From [Empedobacter] haloabium (GTDB lineage: Bacteria; Pseudomonadota; Gammaproteobacteria; Burkholderiales; Burkholderiaceae_D), in NCBI GenBank assembly GCA_008011715.2, contig CP136508.1, positions 2,418,001 to 2,482,000 on the forward strand: 64,000 nucleotides of DNA, given 5' to 3'. Made by a program: the position numbers and the translations under genes. Positions 17,816 to 29,062 of this stretch are shown in pieces. Under the pieces are notes generated by a model. The model had not been told where the DNA came from. It was given only the letters and a program-made list of their open reading frames with translations, and did no database searches. The stretch's first letter is position 1. Each line of letters opens with the position of its first letter.

Positions 17816-19291
17816 ATGTCGGAATCCGGTCTTGGCCGCACAGGCCTGTTCGTGCATCCGGATGCCAAGCGGTACGAGCAGTTTCGTGCCGCGTGTGGCG
17901 AAACTTTCGGTCGCCTGCATGCGGCCGTCAACGCAGGCGCGGCGATCGAGCGCATGACGCGCGGTCACGTCGACCTGCTCGTCATCGACCTGGCTGGCTG
18001 CCTGGTAGGCGACGCCGCGCTGCTGACGGGCCTGTCCATGTTGCTCCGTACCCGCAACGGCGCGCCCGTGCTGGTGCTGTGCCCATACGGGCACACGGCC
18101 TGGCTGCCGGAGCTGATGGCGCACGGGGCGCTGCACTATCGCATCAGCCCGGTCGCCGGCGCCGAGCTGCGCAGCGCCGTCGACAGCCTGCTGCGACCGG
18201 CGGGCGATATGCAGGCCAACGCCCAGCAGCAGCTGCTGGACAAGGAACGCGAGCTGCGCGAACTGCTGACGATCCAGCGCAGCGTGCAGCGCGCCATGGC
18301 CCACGGCGAGGACGGCGAGCGCCTGGCGGCCCAGCTGTGCGCCGCGCTGTGCAGCTTTCCCGGCGTGCGCCACACGGCGCTGCTGCGGCAGCATCCGGGC
18401 GGCGACCTGTGCCTGCTGGCGCAAGAGAGCCGCAACCACCTGGACCTGGTGCGCCTGCTCGGGCGGCAGGACAAGCTGCTGGCATCGCCACTGCGGGACA
18501 CCTTCCCGCCGCTGCTGGCCGCCAGCGCGGGCGAACTGGTCTTGCTGGATGCGCCGGAAAAGATGGGCGACCCGGAACTGGCGCTGGCGCTGCATCGGCG
18601 CGACGTGCAGATGGTGCTGGCGCTGCCGCTGCGCGGCGAGCCGGGCGGGCCGCTGCTGGGGGCGGTCAGCCTGATGTTCGACCGTTCGCTGCAGTTTACG
18701 CGCGAGCAGTTCGCCTGCTTCGCCAGCCTGGCGCAGTACATCGGCTTCGGCCTGGCGATGGGCGAGCTGAAACAGCAGAACGATGCCCTGGCGGGGCGCC
18801 TGACGCAGATGGCCACGCGCGATCCGCTGACGGGCGCGATCAACCGCCGCGCCGGGGAAGCGCTGCTCGAGAGCGAGATCCGGCGCGCGCGGCGCTACGG
18901 CATCCCGCTGGCCGTCATCGCCTTCGACATCGACAACTTCCGCTCCGTAAACGACGTGTACGGCTATCCGATCGGCGACCAGGCGCTGCGCGCGGTGGCG
19001 GCGACGATCCAGGGCCGCCTGCGCGTCTCCGACACGCTGGCGCGCATGCGCGGCGAGGAGTTCCTCGTCATCGCCACGCATACCGCGGCGGCGGACGCGC
19101 GCAAGCTGGCCGAAAAGCTGCGCGCCACGATTGCCGGCACGGCGCTGCCAGGCTGCGAGACGGTGACGATCAGCCTGGGCGTGGCGCAGGTGGCGCCGGA
19201 CGAGGGCGCGACCACCGTCATCGACCGGGTCGACACGGCGCTGCGGCGCGCCAAGCGGGGCGGGCGCAACCGGGTCGAACTGGCCGATTGA
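17816..19291 (+). CDS. Diguanylate cyclase with receiver-like and GAF domains; variant RGEEF motif
   Basis: The 491-residue cytoplasmic protein has an N-terminal receiver-like domain (about 1-125, HVDLLVIDLAG) and a GAF-like domain (about 150-310). A C-terminal GGDEF domain runs from DPLTGAINRRAGEALL to the end. The active-site loop reads RGEEF (412-416) instead of GGDEF/GGEEF, and the inhibitory RxxD site (RVSD) is present five residues before it. Other key residues (FDIDNFRSVND, DQALR) are kept, so c-di-GMP synthesis is plausible but not certain. ATG 17816 is preferred over TTG 17810 because of its spacing from GGGAG. Confidence 0.9.
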   Translation: MSESGLGRTGLFVHPDAKRYEQFRAACGETFGRLHAAVNAGAAIERMTRGHVDLLVIDLAGCLVGDAALLTGLSMLLRTRNGAPVLVLCPYGHTAWLPELMAHGALHYRISPVAGAELRSAVDSLLRPAGDMQANAQQQLLDKERELRELLTIQRSVQRAMAHGEDGERLAAQLCAALCSFPGVRHTALLRQHPGGDLCLLAQESRNHLDLVRLLGRQDKLLASPLRDTFPPLLAASAGELVLLDAPEKMGDPELALALHRRDVQMVLALPLRGEPGGPLLGAVSLMFDRSLQFTREQFACFASLAQYIGFGLAMGELKQQNDALAGRLTQMATRDPLTGAINRRAGEALLESEIRRARRYGIPLAVIAFDIDNFRSVNDVYGYPIGDQALRAVAATIQGRLRVSDTLARMRGEEFLVIATHTAAADARKLAEKLRATIAGTALPGCETVTISLGVAQVAPDEGATTVIDRVDTALRRAKRGGRNRVELAD

Positions 19292-19319
19292 CCGCGCTGC
19301 GATAACCATTCGAACGGCA

Positions 19320-19341
19320 CCGATACCGCTCCCGGTATCGG
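19320..19341. terminator. Hairpin after the GGDEF gene (possible terminator)
   Basis: CCGATACCG-CTCC-CGGTATCGG is a perfect 9-bp stem 28 nt after the stop. No T-run follows, so termination would need Rho or another role applies. Confidence 0.4.
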
Positions 19342-19461
19342 GCCGGCAAGCGCATATAGTAATCAAAAAATAGAGCAGCAAACCCGCTGGTGCGACGCTA
19401 AGATGGCTCGGCTTCACGGGGCGGCCGCGTGGCCGCTCCGATCCATCCATCGGGAGAGCGC

Positions 19462-20865
19462 ATGAAGAAAAACAGACAGCGGAAGGCAGTGATCGGAACC
19501 CTGGCCGCCGCCTTGGCCTGGTCGGCCCACGCGGCGGCGGCGACCTACTACGTGGCGCCGGCCGGCAACGATGGCGCGGCCGGCAGCAAGGCCGCGCCAT
19601 GGCGGACGTTCGCGCGGGCGCAGGAAGCCGCCGTGGCGGGTGACACCATCTACTTCCGCGGCGGCACGTACAAGTACACGGCGGGGCTGAACGCCTGCGC
19701 CAGCACCACCGACGTCGTCAACGCCATCACACTGAACAAGAGCGGTACCGACGGCAAGCGCATCCGCTACTGGGCCTATCCGGGCGAGAAGCCGGTGTTC
19801 GATTTCGCGGCGATGAAGGACAACTGCCGGGTCAAGGCGTTCAACGTCAACGCCAGCTGGCTGCACCTGAAGGGGCTGGAGATCAAGGGCGCGCCGCAAC
19901 AGCCGGGCAACCTGCAGAACAACGAGTCGTGGGGCATCTGGATCAAAGGCAGCCGCAATGTGTTCGAGGCGCTCGACACGCACCACCACATGGGTCCCGG
20001 CCTGTTCCTGGCGGACGGCAGCTACAATCTGGTCCTGAACGTGGACTCGCACCACAACTACGACCCGTACAGCAAGTCCGGCGCGGGCCAGAACGCGGAC
20101 GGCTTCGGCGCCCACGTCAAGGCCAATCAGCCGGGCAACGTGTTCCGCGGCTGCCGCGCCTGGGCCAACACGGACGACGGCTTCGACCTGATCAACGCCT
20201 ACTCGCCCGTGCTGATCGAGCGCTCCTGGGCCTGGCTGCACGGCTACCTGCCCGGCACCACGACGCCGATCGCGGCCGGCAACGGCAACGGCTTCAAGAT
20301 CGGCGGCTTTTCCGGCAAGTGGGTCGCCGGCGCGCCCGTGCACGTCGTGCGCAACTCGGTCGCGCTGCGCAACAAGGCCAACGGCTTCTATGCCAACCAC
20401 CATCCGGTCGCCAGCCAGTTCTTCAACAACACGGCGGCCAGCAACGGCATCGGCTACAACCTCTTGGGCATCGCGCCGGACGGCAGCGCCGTCAACCTGG
20501 GCGTGGCGCGCAACAACGTGGCCTACGGCGGCACGGCGGCGGCCAACACGGCCGGCGCCGACACGTCGCACAACAGTTGGGAGCTGCGCAGCGCGCCCGT
20601 CGCCGCCGACTTCGAGAGCGTCTCGACCAGCGGCTGGGATGCGCCGCGCCAGGCCGACGGCAGCCTGCCGGCGCTGCCGCACTTCCACCTGGCTGGCGGC
20701 AGCGCGCTGGTCGACGCCGGCATCGACGTGGGCCTGCCGTACGCCGGGCGGGCACCGGACCTGGGCGCCTGGGAAGTCACGGCCAAGCAAGGCGCGCTGC
20801 CGCGCGAGCTGGACGACGCGGACGAGGGCCTCGCGCCGGAAGCAGTGGAGGAGGCCGCGCCATAG
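19462..20865 (+). CDS. Secreted polysaccharide lyase, PL9-like (pectate lyase family)
   Basis: The 467-residue exported right-handed parallel beta-helix protein has a signal peptide ending WSAHAAAA. It opens with the DUF1565-type motif TYYVAPAGNDGAAGSKAAPW. The PL9 core follows: HHHMGPGLFLADGS, GQNADGFGAHVKANQPGN, CRAWANTDDGFDL, GNGNGFKIGG. These hold the calcium-binding and catalytic regions of PL9 lyases, which cleave polygalacturonate by beta-elimination outside the cell. The start is ATG 19462, after GGGAGAG. It is a stand-alone gene; the neighbouring transporter is for anions, not sugars, so a shared pathway is not evident. Confidence 0.88.
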   Translation: MKKNRQRKAVIGTLAAALAWSAHAAAATYYVAPAGNDGAAGSKAAPWRTFARAQEAAVAGDTIYFRGGTYKYTAGLNACASTTDVVNAITLNKSGTDGKRIRYWAYPGEKPVFDFAAMKDNCRVKAFNVNASWLHLKGLEIKGAPQQPGNLQNNESWGIWIKGSRNVFEALDTHHHMGPGLFLADGSYNLVLNVDSHHNYDPYSKSGAGQNADGFGAHVKANQPGNVFRGCRAWANTDDGFDLINAYSPVLIERSWAWLHGYLPGTTTPIAAGNGNGFKIGGFSGKWVAGAPVHVVRNSVALRNKANGFYANHHPVASQFFNNTAASNGIGYNLLGIAPDGSAVNLGVARNNVAYGGTAAANTAGADTSHNSWELRSAPVAADFESVSTSGWDAPRQADGSLPALPHFHLAGGSALVDAGIDVGLPYAGRAPDLGAWEVTAKQGALPRELDDADEGLAPEAVEEAAP

Positions 20866-20938
20866 CAATCCGCGGGGCCTGACTCGAGCACCTCAGCCGT
20901 GGTAGGCTTCAGCCTTTGATCGAGCAACGGAATTCGTA

Positions 20939-22585
20939 ATGCTGCTTTGGCTGAGGCGCTACCGCCGTGCCGCGCTGCCGGGGGACATCGGCGCCGGCAT
21001 CGTGGTGGCGATGATGATGATCCCGCAGGGGATGGCGTATGCGCTGGTGGCGGGCCTGCCGCCCGTGGCCGGCCTGTACGCCAGCATCCTGCCGCCACTG
21101 GTCTATGCGCTGTTCGGCAGCAGCATGACGCAGTCGGTGGGGCCGATGGCGATCGTCTCGCTGATGACGGCCGCCGCCATCGGCCCGCTGGCGCCGGCCG
21201 GCACCGCGCTGCATGGCGTGCTGGCCGCGCAACTGGCGCTGGTGGCCGGTGCGGTGCTGCTGCTGTGCGGCCTGCTGCGGCTGGGCTTTCTGGCCAGCTT
21301 CTTCTCGCGCCCCGTAATGAGCGGGTTTACCGTCGGCTCATCGCTCGTCATCGCCTGGGGCCAGGTCAAGCCGCTGCTGGGCGCGGCGCCGCCGCACTTT
21401 CACCTCCCCAGCGCCGCGCTGGGCTTGGGTTCCTTGGCGCTGCTCGTGCTGGCCCGTTCCTACCTGGCGCCGCTGCTGGCGCACTGCGGCATGCCGAAAG
21501 CGGCCGCCGACGTGGCGGCCAAGCTGGCGCCGATGGCCGTGGTGCTGGCGTCGATCGGCCTGGTCGCCGCGCTGGACCTGCCGGCGCTGGGCGTGGCCGT
21601 CACCGGTCCCGTGCCGGCCGGGCTGCCGCAACTGAACCTGGCCACTTCCAGCGCCCACTGGCGCGCGCTGCTGCAACCGGGCCTCTTGATCGGTTTCATC
21701 GTTTTCCTGATCAGCATGTCGGCCGCACAGACCCTGGCGCAAAAGCGCGGCGAGAAGCTGGTCAGCAACCAGGAACTCGTGGGCCTGGGAGCGGCCAATA
21801 TCGCCAGCATGGCGTCGGGCGGTTTCCCGGTTACCGGCAGCCTGTCGCGCTCCGCCGTCAATTTCGCCGCCGGCGCCAACACGCCGCTGGCCAGCGTGAT
21901 CTCCGCCGTGCTGCTGGCCGCCGCGCTGGTGCTGCCGACCGGATGGCTGGCGCTGCTGCCGCTGCCGACACTGGCCGCCACAATCATCGTCGCGGTGCTG
22001 GGCATGCTGCAACTGGACACCTTGCGCACCGCCTGGCGCTACGACCGTGGCGATGCGCTGGCCTGGCTGGTCACCTGCGTCGGCGTGCTGGCGCTGGGCG
22101 TGGAGGCCGGCGTCATCGTCGGCGTCGTGCTGTCGATGGGCACCCTGATCTGGCGCGCCAGCCGGCCGCACATCGCCGTGCTGGGGCGCATCGCCGGCAC
22201 CGAGCACTTCCGCAACGTCGACCGCTATGCGGCCACCACCTGCGCCACGGTGCTGATCCTGCGCATCGACGCCAACCTGTTCTTCGGTAACGTCGATGCG
22301 GTGGGCGAACGCATCGAGGACGAGCTGCGCGCCCACCCGGCCGCGCGCCACCTGGTGCTGGCCATGCTGGCGGTCAGCTCGATCGACACGACGGCGCTGT
22401 TCGCGCTGCAGGAACTGAACGACAGCCTGCGCGCGCGCGGCATTGGCTTGCACCTGGCTGAAGTGAAGGGTCCCGTGATGGACCGCCTGCGCGCCAGCAG
22501 CCTGCCGGAGCGCCTGAACGGCCGCATCTTCCTGTCCACGGCAATGGCCAGCGACTTCCTCAACCCCAACCAGGACCCAGAATGA
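20939..22585 (+). CDS. SulP-family anion transporter with STAS domain
   Basis: This 548-residue inner-membrane protein has a SulP core with multiple hydrophobic helices. Signature segments are VAMMMIPQGMAYALVAGLPP, SQSVGPMAIVSLM-like TQSVGPMAIVSLM, and FPVTGSLSRSAVN. A C-terminal cytoplasmic STAS domain (about 435-540, ATTCATVLILRIDANLFFGN) is present. It imports sulfate, bicarbonate or another anion; the substrate is not decided by sequence. The stop overlaps the start of the DUF885 gene (ATGA), so the two genes are coupled. Confidence 0.94.
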   Translation: MLLWLRRYRRAALPGDIGAGIVVAMMMIPQGMAYALVAGLPPVAGLYASILPPLVYALFGSSMTQSVGPMAIVSLMTAAAIGPLAPAGTALHGVLAAQLALVAGAVLLLCGLLRLGFLASFFSRPVMSGFTVGSSLVIAWGQVKPLLGAAPPHFHLPSAALGLGSLALLVLARSYLAPLLAHCGMPKAAADVAAKLAPMAVVLASIGLVAALDLPALGVAVTGPVPAGLPQLNLATSSAHWRALLQPGLLIGFIVFLISMSAAQTLAQKRGEKLVSNQELVGLGAANIASMASGGFPVTGSLSRSAVNFAAGANTPLASVISAVLLAAALVLPTGWLALLPLPTLAATIIVAVLGMLQLDTLRTAWRYDRGDALAWLVTCVGVLALGVEAGVIVGVVLSMGTLIWRASRPHIAVLGRIAGTEHFRNVDRYAATTCATVLILRIDANLFFGNVDAVGERIEDELRAHPAARHLVLAMLAVSSIDTTALFALQELNDSLRARGIGLHLAEVKGPVMDRLRASSLPERLNGRIFLSTAMASDFLNPNQDPE

Positions 22586-24321
22586 AACGACTCAGCGCGG
22601 CCATCCTTGCCGCCGGCCTGTTGGCCGCCCAAGCCCAGGCTGCCCCGAAGGCGAATCCCACCGACGACCAGTTCCGCGCGGTCTACACGCAGGAATGGCA
22701 GTGGCGCCTGTCGCAGCGGCTGGAGGATGCCGAGGACGATACCAACGGCATCCGCGCCACCTTGCCGAAGATCGACCCGGCCACGCAGCTGGCGCGCCAG
22801 CGCTACTGGGAGGGCACCTTGCGCCGGCTCGATGCCATCGACGAGAAGAAGTTGTCGGCGCCCGAGCGCATCAACTATGCCGTCTACCGCACCCAGATCG
22901 CCGCGCTGCTGGACAACCAGCGCTTCCGCGAATACGAGAAGCCGCTGAACGCCGATTCGTCGTTCTGGTCGAACCTGACCTACGAGGCGCGCAAGCCGTT
23001 CCGCACGCTGGCGGAGTATCGCGCCTACGTGGCGCAGCTGAACGACGTGCCGCGCTACTTCGACGACGAGATGGCGAACATGCGCGCCGGCCTGGCGCGC
23101 GGCTTCACCCCGCCGAAAGTCACGCTGCAGGGCCGCGACCAGTCGCTCGTCGCCGTGGTCGAGGCCAAGCCGGAGGACACGCCGTTCTACCAGCCGTTCA
23201 AGACGATGGCGGCGACCATCCCGGCGGCGGAGCAGGCCAGCCTGCGCGAGGCGGCGCTGGCGGCGATCCGCACCCAGGTGATCCCGGCGCACGCGCGCCT
23301 GCTCAAATTCATGCGCGAGCAATACGTGCCGCGCGCTACCGACAACCTGGCGGCCGAGCGCCTGCCGGACGGCAAGGCCTACTATCAATCGAAGATCGTC
23401 GAGTACACCACGACGAACCTGACGGCGGACGCGATCCACCAGATCGGCCTGGCCGAGATGGCGAAGATCCGCGCCGAGATGGCGCAGGTGATGAAGGAGG
23501 TGAAGTTCGACGGCGACCTGCCCGCGTTCCTGCATTTCCTGCGCACCGACCCGCGCTTCTACGCCAGGACGCCGGAAGAGCTGTTGATGCGCGCGGCCTG
23601 GATCGCCAAGAAGTTCGACGGCAAGGCCGAGCAGTACTTCGGGCGGCTGCCGCGCAGCCGCTTCGCCGTCATTCCGGTGCCGCCGGAGCAGGCGCCGTAC
23701 TATACGTCCGGCCGCGGCGGCCCCGGCGTCTACCTCGTCAACACGTACAACCTGCCGGCTCGCCCGCTCTACAGCCTGCCGGCACTGACCCTGCACGAAT
23801 CGGCGCCGGGCCACGCGTTCCAGATGCCGCTGGCGCTGGAGCAGCAGGGCCGGCCGGCGTTCCGCAATGCCTACATCTCGGCCTATGGCGAGGGCTGGGC
23901 GCTGTACTCGGAGCGCCTCGGCACGGAGATGGGCATCTACGAGACGCCCTATGAAGTGTTCGGCATGCTCAGCTACCAGGCCTGGCGCGCCTCGCGCCTG
24001 GTGGTCGACACGGGCATCCATGCCAAGGGCTGGACCCGCGAGCAGGCCCAGCGCTACCTGATGGAGAACACGGCCTTGTCCAGCCACGAAGTCGAGACCG
24101 AGGTGGACCGCTACATTTCCTGGCCGGGCCAGGCGCTGTCGTACTACCTGGGCGAGATGGCGATCATCGATGCGCGTCGGCGCGCCGAGGCCGCGCTGGG
24201 TACGAAGTTCGACATCCGCGCCTTCCACGATACCGTGCTGGAGCTGGGCTCGGTGCCGCTGCCGGTGCTGGCGGCGCGGATCGAGCGCTTCATCGCCGAG
24301 GGAGGGAAGGGCCCTTACTGA
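22582..24321 (+). CDS. Exported DUF885-family metallohydrolase
   Basis: The 579-residue protein has a signal peptide (LLAAQAQA, cleavage near residue 20). The DUF885 domain carries a zinc-type motif HESAPGH (His405) and a downstream YGEGWALYSERLG Glu, the pattern of M32-like thermolysin-type carboxypeptidases. It probably acts on peptides or amides in the periplasm. The start lies within the stop of the SulP gene. The reaction is not known for most of this family. Confidence 0.85.
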   Translation: MKRLSAAILAAGLLAAQAQAAPKANPTDDQFRAVYTQEWQWRLSQRLEDAEDDTNGIRATLPKIDPATQLARQRYWEGTLRRLDAIDEKKLSAPERINYAVYRTQIAALLDNQRFREYEKPLNADSSFWSNLTYEARKPFRTLAEYRAYVAQLNDVPRYFDDEMANMRAGLARGFTPPKVTLQGRDQSLVAVVEAKPEDTPFYQPFKTMAATIPAAEQASLREAALAAIRTQVIPAHARLLKFMREQYVPRATDNLAAERLPDGKAYYQSKIVEYTTTNLTADAIHQIGLAEMAKIRAEMAQVMKEVKFDGDLPAFLHFLRTDPRFYARTPEELLMRAAWIAKKFDGKAEQYFGRLPRSRFAVIPVPPEQAPYYTSGRGGPGVYLVNTYNLPARPLYSLPALTLHESAPGHAFQMPLALEQQGRPAFRNAYISAYGEGWALYSERLGTEMGIYETPYEVFGMLSYQAWRASRLVVDTGIHAKGWTREQAQRYLMENTALSSHEVETEVDRYISWPGQALSYYLGEMAIIDARRRAEAALGTKFDIRAFHDTVLELGSVPLPVLAARIERFIAEGGKGPY

Positions 24322-24358
24322 TCTGCGGCAACGTGCTGGGCGGCAACTTCGCCTACGC

Positions 24359-24381
24359 TCGGGTGGCATTCCACCACCCGA
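24359..24381. terminator. Hairpin between DUF885 gene and 24394
   Basis: TCGGGTGG-CATTCCA-CCACCCGA forms an 8-bp stem directly in front of the AAAGGAG ribosome site of the next gene. No T-run follows. It may be a terminator or a structure in the leader of the 24394 gene. Confidence 0.35.
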
Positions 24382-24393
24382 AAGGAGCCCAGC

Positions 24394-24885
24394 ATGCACC
24401 GCATCGCCATCATCGCCGCCGCGCTCGCGCTGGCCGGCAGCGCAGCCGCCGAGGACGCCACCTACGCGTTCCGTGACCAGCCCCGCACGGGCAGCCACAT
24501 CCGTCGCAACGTCGCGTTCGCCCAGATTCCCTTCGACAAGCGCTACGCCGACCTGTCCGACGCCCAGAAGAGCGTGCTGCGCGCGGGTTACGAGCGCATG
24601 GACGCCAACGACGAGCCGCCGTTTCCCGTCAACGGCTTGAGTCCGATGTTCCGGGCATTGGCGCGGCTGGAGAAAAGCGACATCCGTCCCGGCCCCATCA
24701 AGGCCGCCGTCAGCGTCGACCAGGCGGGCCAGCCGCTCACCGTGCGCATCCTCGCCGCGCCGAGCGAATACCTGGGCGACTACGTCGCCCGGCTGTTGCT
24801 GCTGGAGCGCTACAAACCTGCCCTGTGCGGCGGCCAGCCGTGCGGGCAGGACTTCCTGCTGGCGGCGACCTTGGCGGACGAATAG
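24394..24885 (+). CDS. Exported protein with TonB-C-like domain, unknown function
   Basis: The 163-residue product has a signal peptide (ALALAGSAAA, cleavage before EDA). The mature part ends in a segment resembling a TonB-type C-terminal domain (PIKAAVSVDQAGQPLTVRIL, RLLLLERYKPALCGGQPC), with a C-terminal Cys pair likely to form a disulfide in the periplasm. AAAGGAG precedes the ATG. No clear partner lies nearby. Confidence 0.7.
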   Translation: MHRIAIIAAALALAGSAAAEDATYAFRDQPRTGSHIRRNVAFAQIPFDKRYADLSDAQKSVLRAGYERMDANDEPPFPVNGLSPMFRALARLEKSDIRPGPIKAAVSVDQAGQPLTVRILAAPSEYLGDYVARLLLLERYKPALCGGQPCGQDFLLAATLADE

Positions 24886-24915
24886 CGCGGCCGGGGCATG
24901 TGTGCATCGCTTGCT

Positions 24916-24934
24916 GTACGTTATGATAATGTAC
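24916..24934. promoter_or_regulatory. Near-palindrome over the promoter region of the 77-aa gene
   Basis: GTACGTTAT-G-ATAATGTAC is a 19-bp palindrome with one mismatched pair, 20 nt upstream of the ATG at 24954. It overlaps -10-like hexamers (TATGAT/GATAAT). Its position and symmetry suggest a repressor operator; the binding protein is not identified. Confidence 0.4.
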
Positions 24935-24953
24935 TGTTTTTCTGGAGCACTAC

Positions 24954-25187
24954 ATGCCTCTCTATCAGATCTGGTACAACGACCTCGACCAGCCACTGGT
25001 CGTCAACCCGCCTTACCGCCTGCGCGACGTCGAAATCGTCGGCGAAGTGCTGCGCCACGAGCGCCGCGACAACCGCCAGAGCGCCGACCCCAGCGGCCTG
25101 ACGGTGCGCGAGCTGATGCGCGTGAACGGCTTGCGCAATGTGCGCTATACGATGGATGAGAGCGAACCGATCAGTTTGGCGGGCTGA
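24954..25187 (+). CDS. Small conserved-type cytoplasmic protein, unknown
   Basis: The 77-residue, soluble and charged product has no signal or membrane segment. It opens MPLYQIWYNDLDQPLVVNPP and ends TMDESEPISLAG. A good ribosome site (TGGAGC) precedes it and codon use matches the neighbours, so it is probably real. It matches no family I can name. It lies between the TonB-C-like gene and the urease operon, with its own operator-like palindrome upstream. Confidence 0.65.
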   Translation: MPLYQIWYNDLDQPLVVNPPYRLRDVEIVGEVLRHERRDNRQSADPSGLTVRELMRVNGLRNVRYTMDESEPISLAG

Positions 25188-25311
25188 CGCACCAAGCCGG
25201 TCCAGGCTCCCCTTCGTCGCACCGAAAAGGTGCGCAGGCCGGCCGTAAAGTGCGTTCCGCCATTGGCACGTAACTTGCGTAGATGAGCAGGTCATCCCCG
25301 ATCCTGCTCGT

Positions 25312-26169
25312 ATGCCCGACTGCCACGCCAGCCTTACCGATTTCTCCCCGCACGCCGGCCCCGGCGCGTGGCAGGCCAGCCTCAAGCTGGGCTTTCGCCG
25401 CGACGGCGCCGTCACGCGCCTGGCCCAGCGCGAGCACCGCGGTCCGCTGCGCGTGCAGAAACCCCTGTATCCCGAAGAACCGGCCGTGTGCCATGCGATC
25501 GTCGTGCATCCGCCCGGCGGCGTGGTGGGTGGCGACTGCCTGGCCATCGACGTGCACGCGGGCGACGGCGCGCACGCCTTCCTGACCACGCCCGGCGCGG
25601 CCAAGTGGTACCGCGCCAACGGCCACGTCTCGCGCCAGCAGGTGGCGCTGCAGGCCGGCGCCGGCGCCATGCTCGAATGGCTGCCGCAGGAAACCATCTT
25701 CCATGACGATGTCGATATCGCCCTCGACCATCACGTGACGTTGGCGGCGGATGCAGCCTACCTGGGCTGCGAGATCTTCTGCCTGGGCCGGCGCGCCGCC
25801 GGCGAAACCTTCACCAGCGGGCGCATCGCCCAGCGCACCTCGATCCGGCGCGGCGGCCGGCTGCTGTGGTGGGAGCAGGGCGTGCTGACGCCGGTGCGCC
25901 AGCACAGCCCGCTCGGCCTGGCCGGCCGCGGCGTCTGCGCGACCCTGGTCGCGTGCGGCACGCCGCTGGGCGCCGACGTGCTGGCCGCCGTGCGCGCGCT
26001 GGACGATGGCGCGCATTTCGGCGCCACCCGCATGAAGGAGGTTTTCGTCGTGCGCTGGCTGGGCGACGACAGCGAGACCGCCCGCGACATCATGCTGGCC
26101 GCGTGGCGGCTGCTGCGCCCCGCCTTGCTGGGCCGCGTGGCCTGCGAACCGCGCAGCTGGCGCACCTGA
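25312..26169 (+). CDS. ureD: Urease accessory protein UreD
   Basis: The 285-residue scaffold protein UreD (UreH) binds the urease apo-trimer and, with UreF and UreG, delivers nickel. Typical segments are [29 protein letters not shown] and [16 protein letters not shown]. It is first in the urease operon, 10 nt before ureA. No convincing ribosome site precedes ATG 25312, and no better in-frame start exists within about 50 nt. The promoter should lie in the 124-bp gap upstream, but no clear hexamers are seen. Confidence 0.96.
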   Translation: MPDCHASLTDFSPHAGPGAWQASLKLGFRRDGAVTRLAQREHRGPLRVQKPLYPEEPAVCHAIVVHPPGGVVGGDCLAIDVHAGDGAHAFLTTPGAAKWYRANGHVSRQQVALQAGAGAMLEWLPQETIFHDDVDIALDHHVTLAADAAYLGCEIFCLGRRAAGETFTSGRIAQRTSIRRGGRLLWWEQGVLTPVRQHSPLGLAGRGVCATLVACGTPLGADVLAAVRALDDGAHFGATRMKEVFVVRWLGDDSETARDIMLAAWRLLRPALLGRVACEPRSWRT

Positions 26170-26179
26170 GAGGACAGCC

Positions 26180-26482
26180 ATGGACCTGACACCCCGCGAA
26201 AAAGACAAGCTGCTGATCTTCACTGCCGGCCTGCTGGCCGAACGCCGGCTGGCGCGCGGCCTGAAGCTGAACCATCCCGAAGCCATCGCCTTGATCACGG
26301 CCGCACTGCTGGAAGGCGCGCGCGACGGGCGCAGCGTGGCCGACCTGATGTCGTACGGGACGACCATCCTGACGCGCGAACAGGTGATGGAAGGCGTGCC
26401 GGAAATGATCCCGGACATCCAGGTCGAAGCCACTTTCCCGGACGGCAGCAAGCTGGTGACCGTCCACAACCCGATCGTATGA
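26180..26482 (+). CDS. ureA: Urease gamma subunit
   Basis: The 100-residue UreA is full length, with the family opening [20 protein letters not shown] and the closing VHNPIV. It forms the (alpha-beta-gamma)3 apoenzyme with UreB and UreC in the cytoplasm. GAGAGGAC precedes the ATG. Confidence 0.98.
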   Translation: MDLTPREKDKLLIFTAGLLAERRLARGLKLNHPEAIALITAALLEGARDGRSVADLMSYGTTILTREQVMEGVPEMIPDIQVEATFPDGSKLVTVHNPIV

Positions 26483-26490
26483 GGTGCGCC

Positions 26491-26816
26491 ATGATCCCCG
26501 GCGAATATCAACTGGAGCAGGGCGACCTGCCGCTCAACGAAGGCCGCGCGACAGTAACGGTGGTCGTCGCCAACCAGGGCGACCGGCCGATCCAGGTTGG
26601 CTCGCACTTCCACTTCTTCGAAGTGAACAACGCGCTGTCGTTCGAGCGCTGGAAGGCCTACGGCCGGCGCCTGAACATCGCCGCCGGCACCGCCGTGCGG
26701 TTCGAGCCGGGCCAGCAGCGCACCGTCGAACTGGTCGACCTGGAGGGCGACCGCGAGGTGTACGGCTTTTCCGGCAAGGTGATGGGCAAGCTCAAGACCG
26801 ACGGCGGGCAGGGCTG

Positions 26817-26817
<1 letters not shown>
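26491..26817 (+). CDS. ureB: Urease beta subunit
   Basis: The 108-residue UreB opens [12 protein letters not shown] and carries [10 protein letters not shown] and the GFSGKVMG end. An in-frame ATG at 26479 overlapping the ureA stop is possible, but ATG 26491, with GAGG 6 nt upstream and the family-typical N-terminus, is preferred. The stop overlaps the ureC start by one base (TGATG). Confidence 0.97.
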
Positions 26818-28517
<1,700 letters not shown>

Positions 28518-28528
28518 AGCGAGGACCC

Positions 28529-29062
28529 ATGCTGACACTGCATACCAAAATACCGGAGACGAACGTCATCGACCCGCGCGCCCCCGTCGACGGGCGCCTG
28601 GTGCTGCCCTACGAGCTGCGCGAGAAGTGCCGGCTGCGCGCGCGGCTCGATTCGGGCGAGGAGGTCGCCATCTTCACCGTGCGCGGCACCGTGCTGCGCG
28701 GCGGCGACCTGCTCAAGGGCGACGATGGGCCGGGTGTTCGCATCGTTCGCGTCGAGGCGGCGCCCGAGGCCACCTACAAGGTCACCTGCGCCGATGCGCA
28801 CGCGCTGCTGCGCTGCGCCTTCCACCTGGGCAACCGGCATACCCAGGCCCAGGTGGGCGAGGGCTTTCTGCGCATCCGCGCCGACGCCGTGCTGCGCGAC
28901 ATGCTGGCGGGCCTGGGCGCGACGGTCATCGAGCAGCTGGCGCCATTCGAGCCGGAGTCGGGCGCCTACGGCGGCGGCCATCACCATCACGACCATGGTC
29001 ATGGTCCCCTGGCGCCGGTGCCGCTGCGCCAGCGCATCCACCGGCCCGGCGACCCGGCATGA
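28529..29062 (+). CDS. ureE: Urease nickel metallochaperone UreE
   Basis: The 177-residue UreE has the peptide-binding N-domain, the metal-binding C-domain (FHLGNRHTQAQV) and a short His-rich tail (HHHHDHGHG) that binds extra nickel. It delivers nickel to UreG in the UreDFG complex. ATG 28529 follows GCGAGGA; the stop overlaps the ureF start (ATGA). Confidence 0.97.
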   Translation: MLTLHTKIPETNVIDPRAPVDGRLVLPYELREKCRLRARLDSGEEVAIFTVRGTVLRGGDLLKGDDGPGVRIVRVEAAPEATYKVTCADAHALLRCAFHLGNRHTQAQVGEGFLRIRADAVLRDMLAGLGATVIEQLAPFEPESGAYGGGHHHHDHGHGPLAPVPLRQRIHRPGDPA

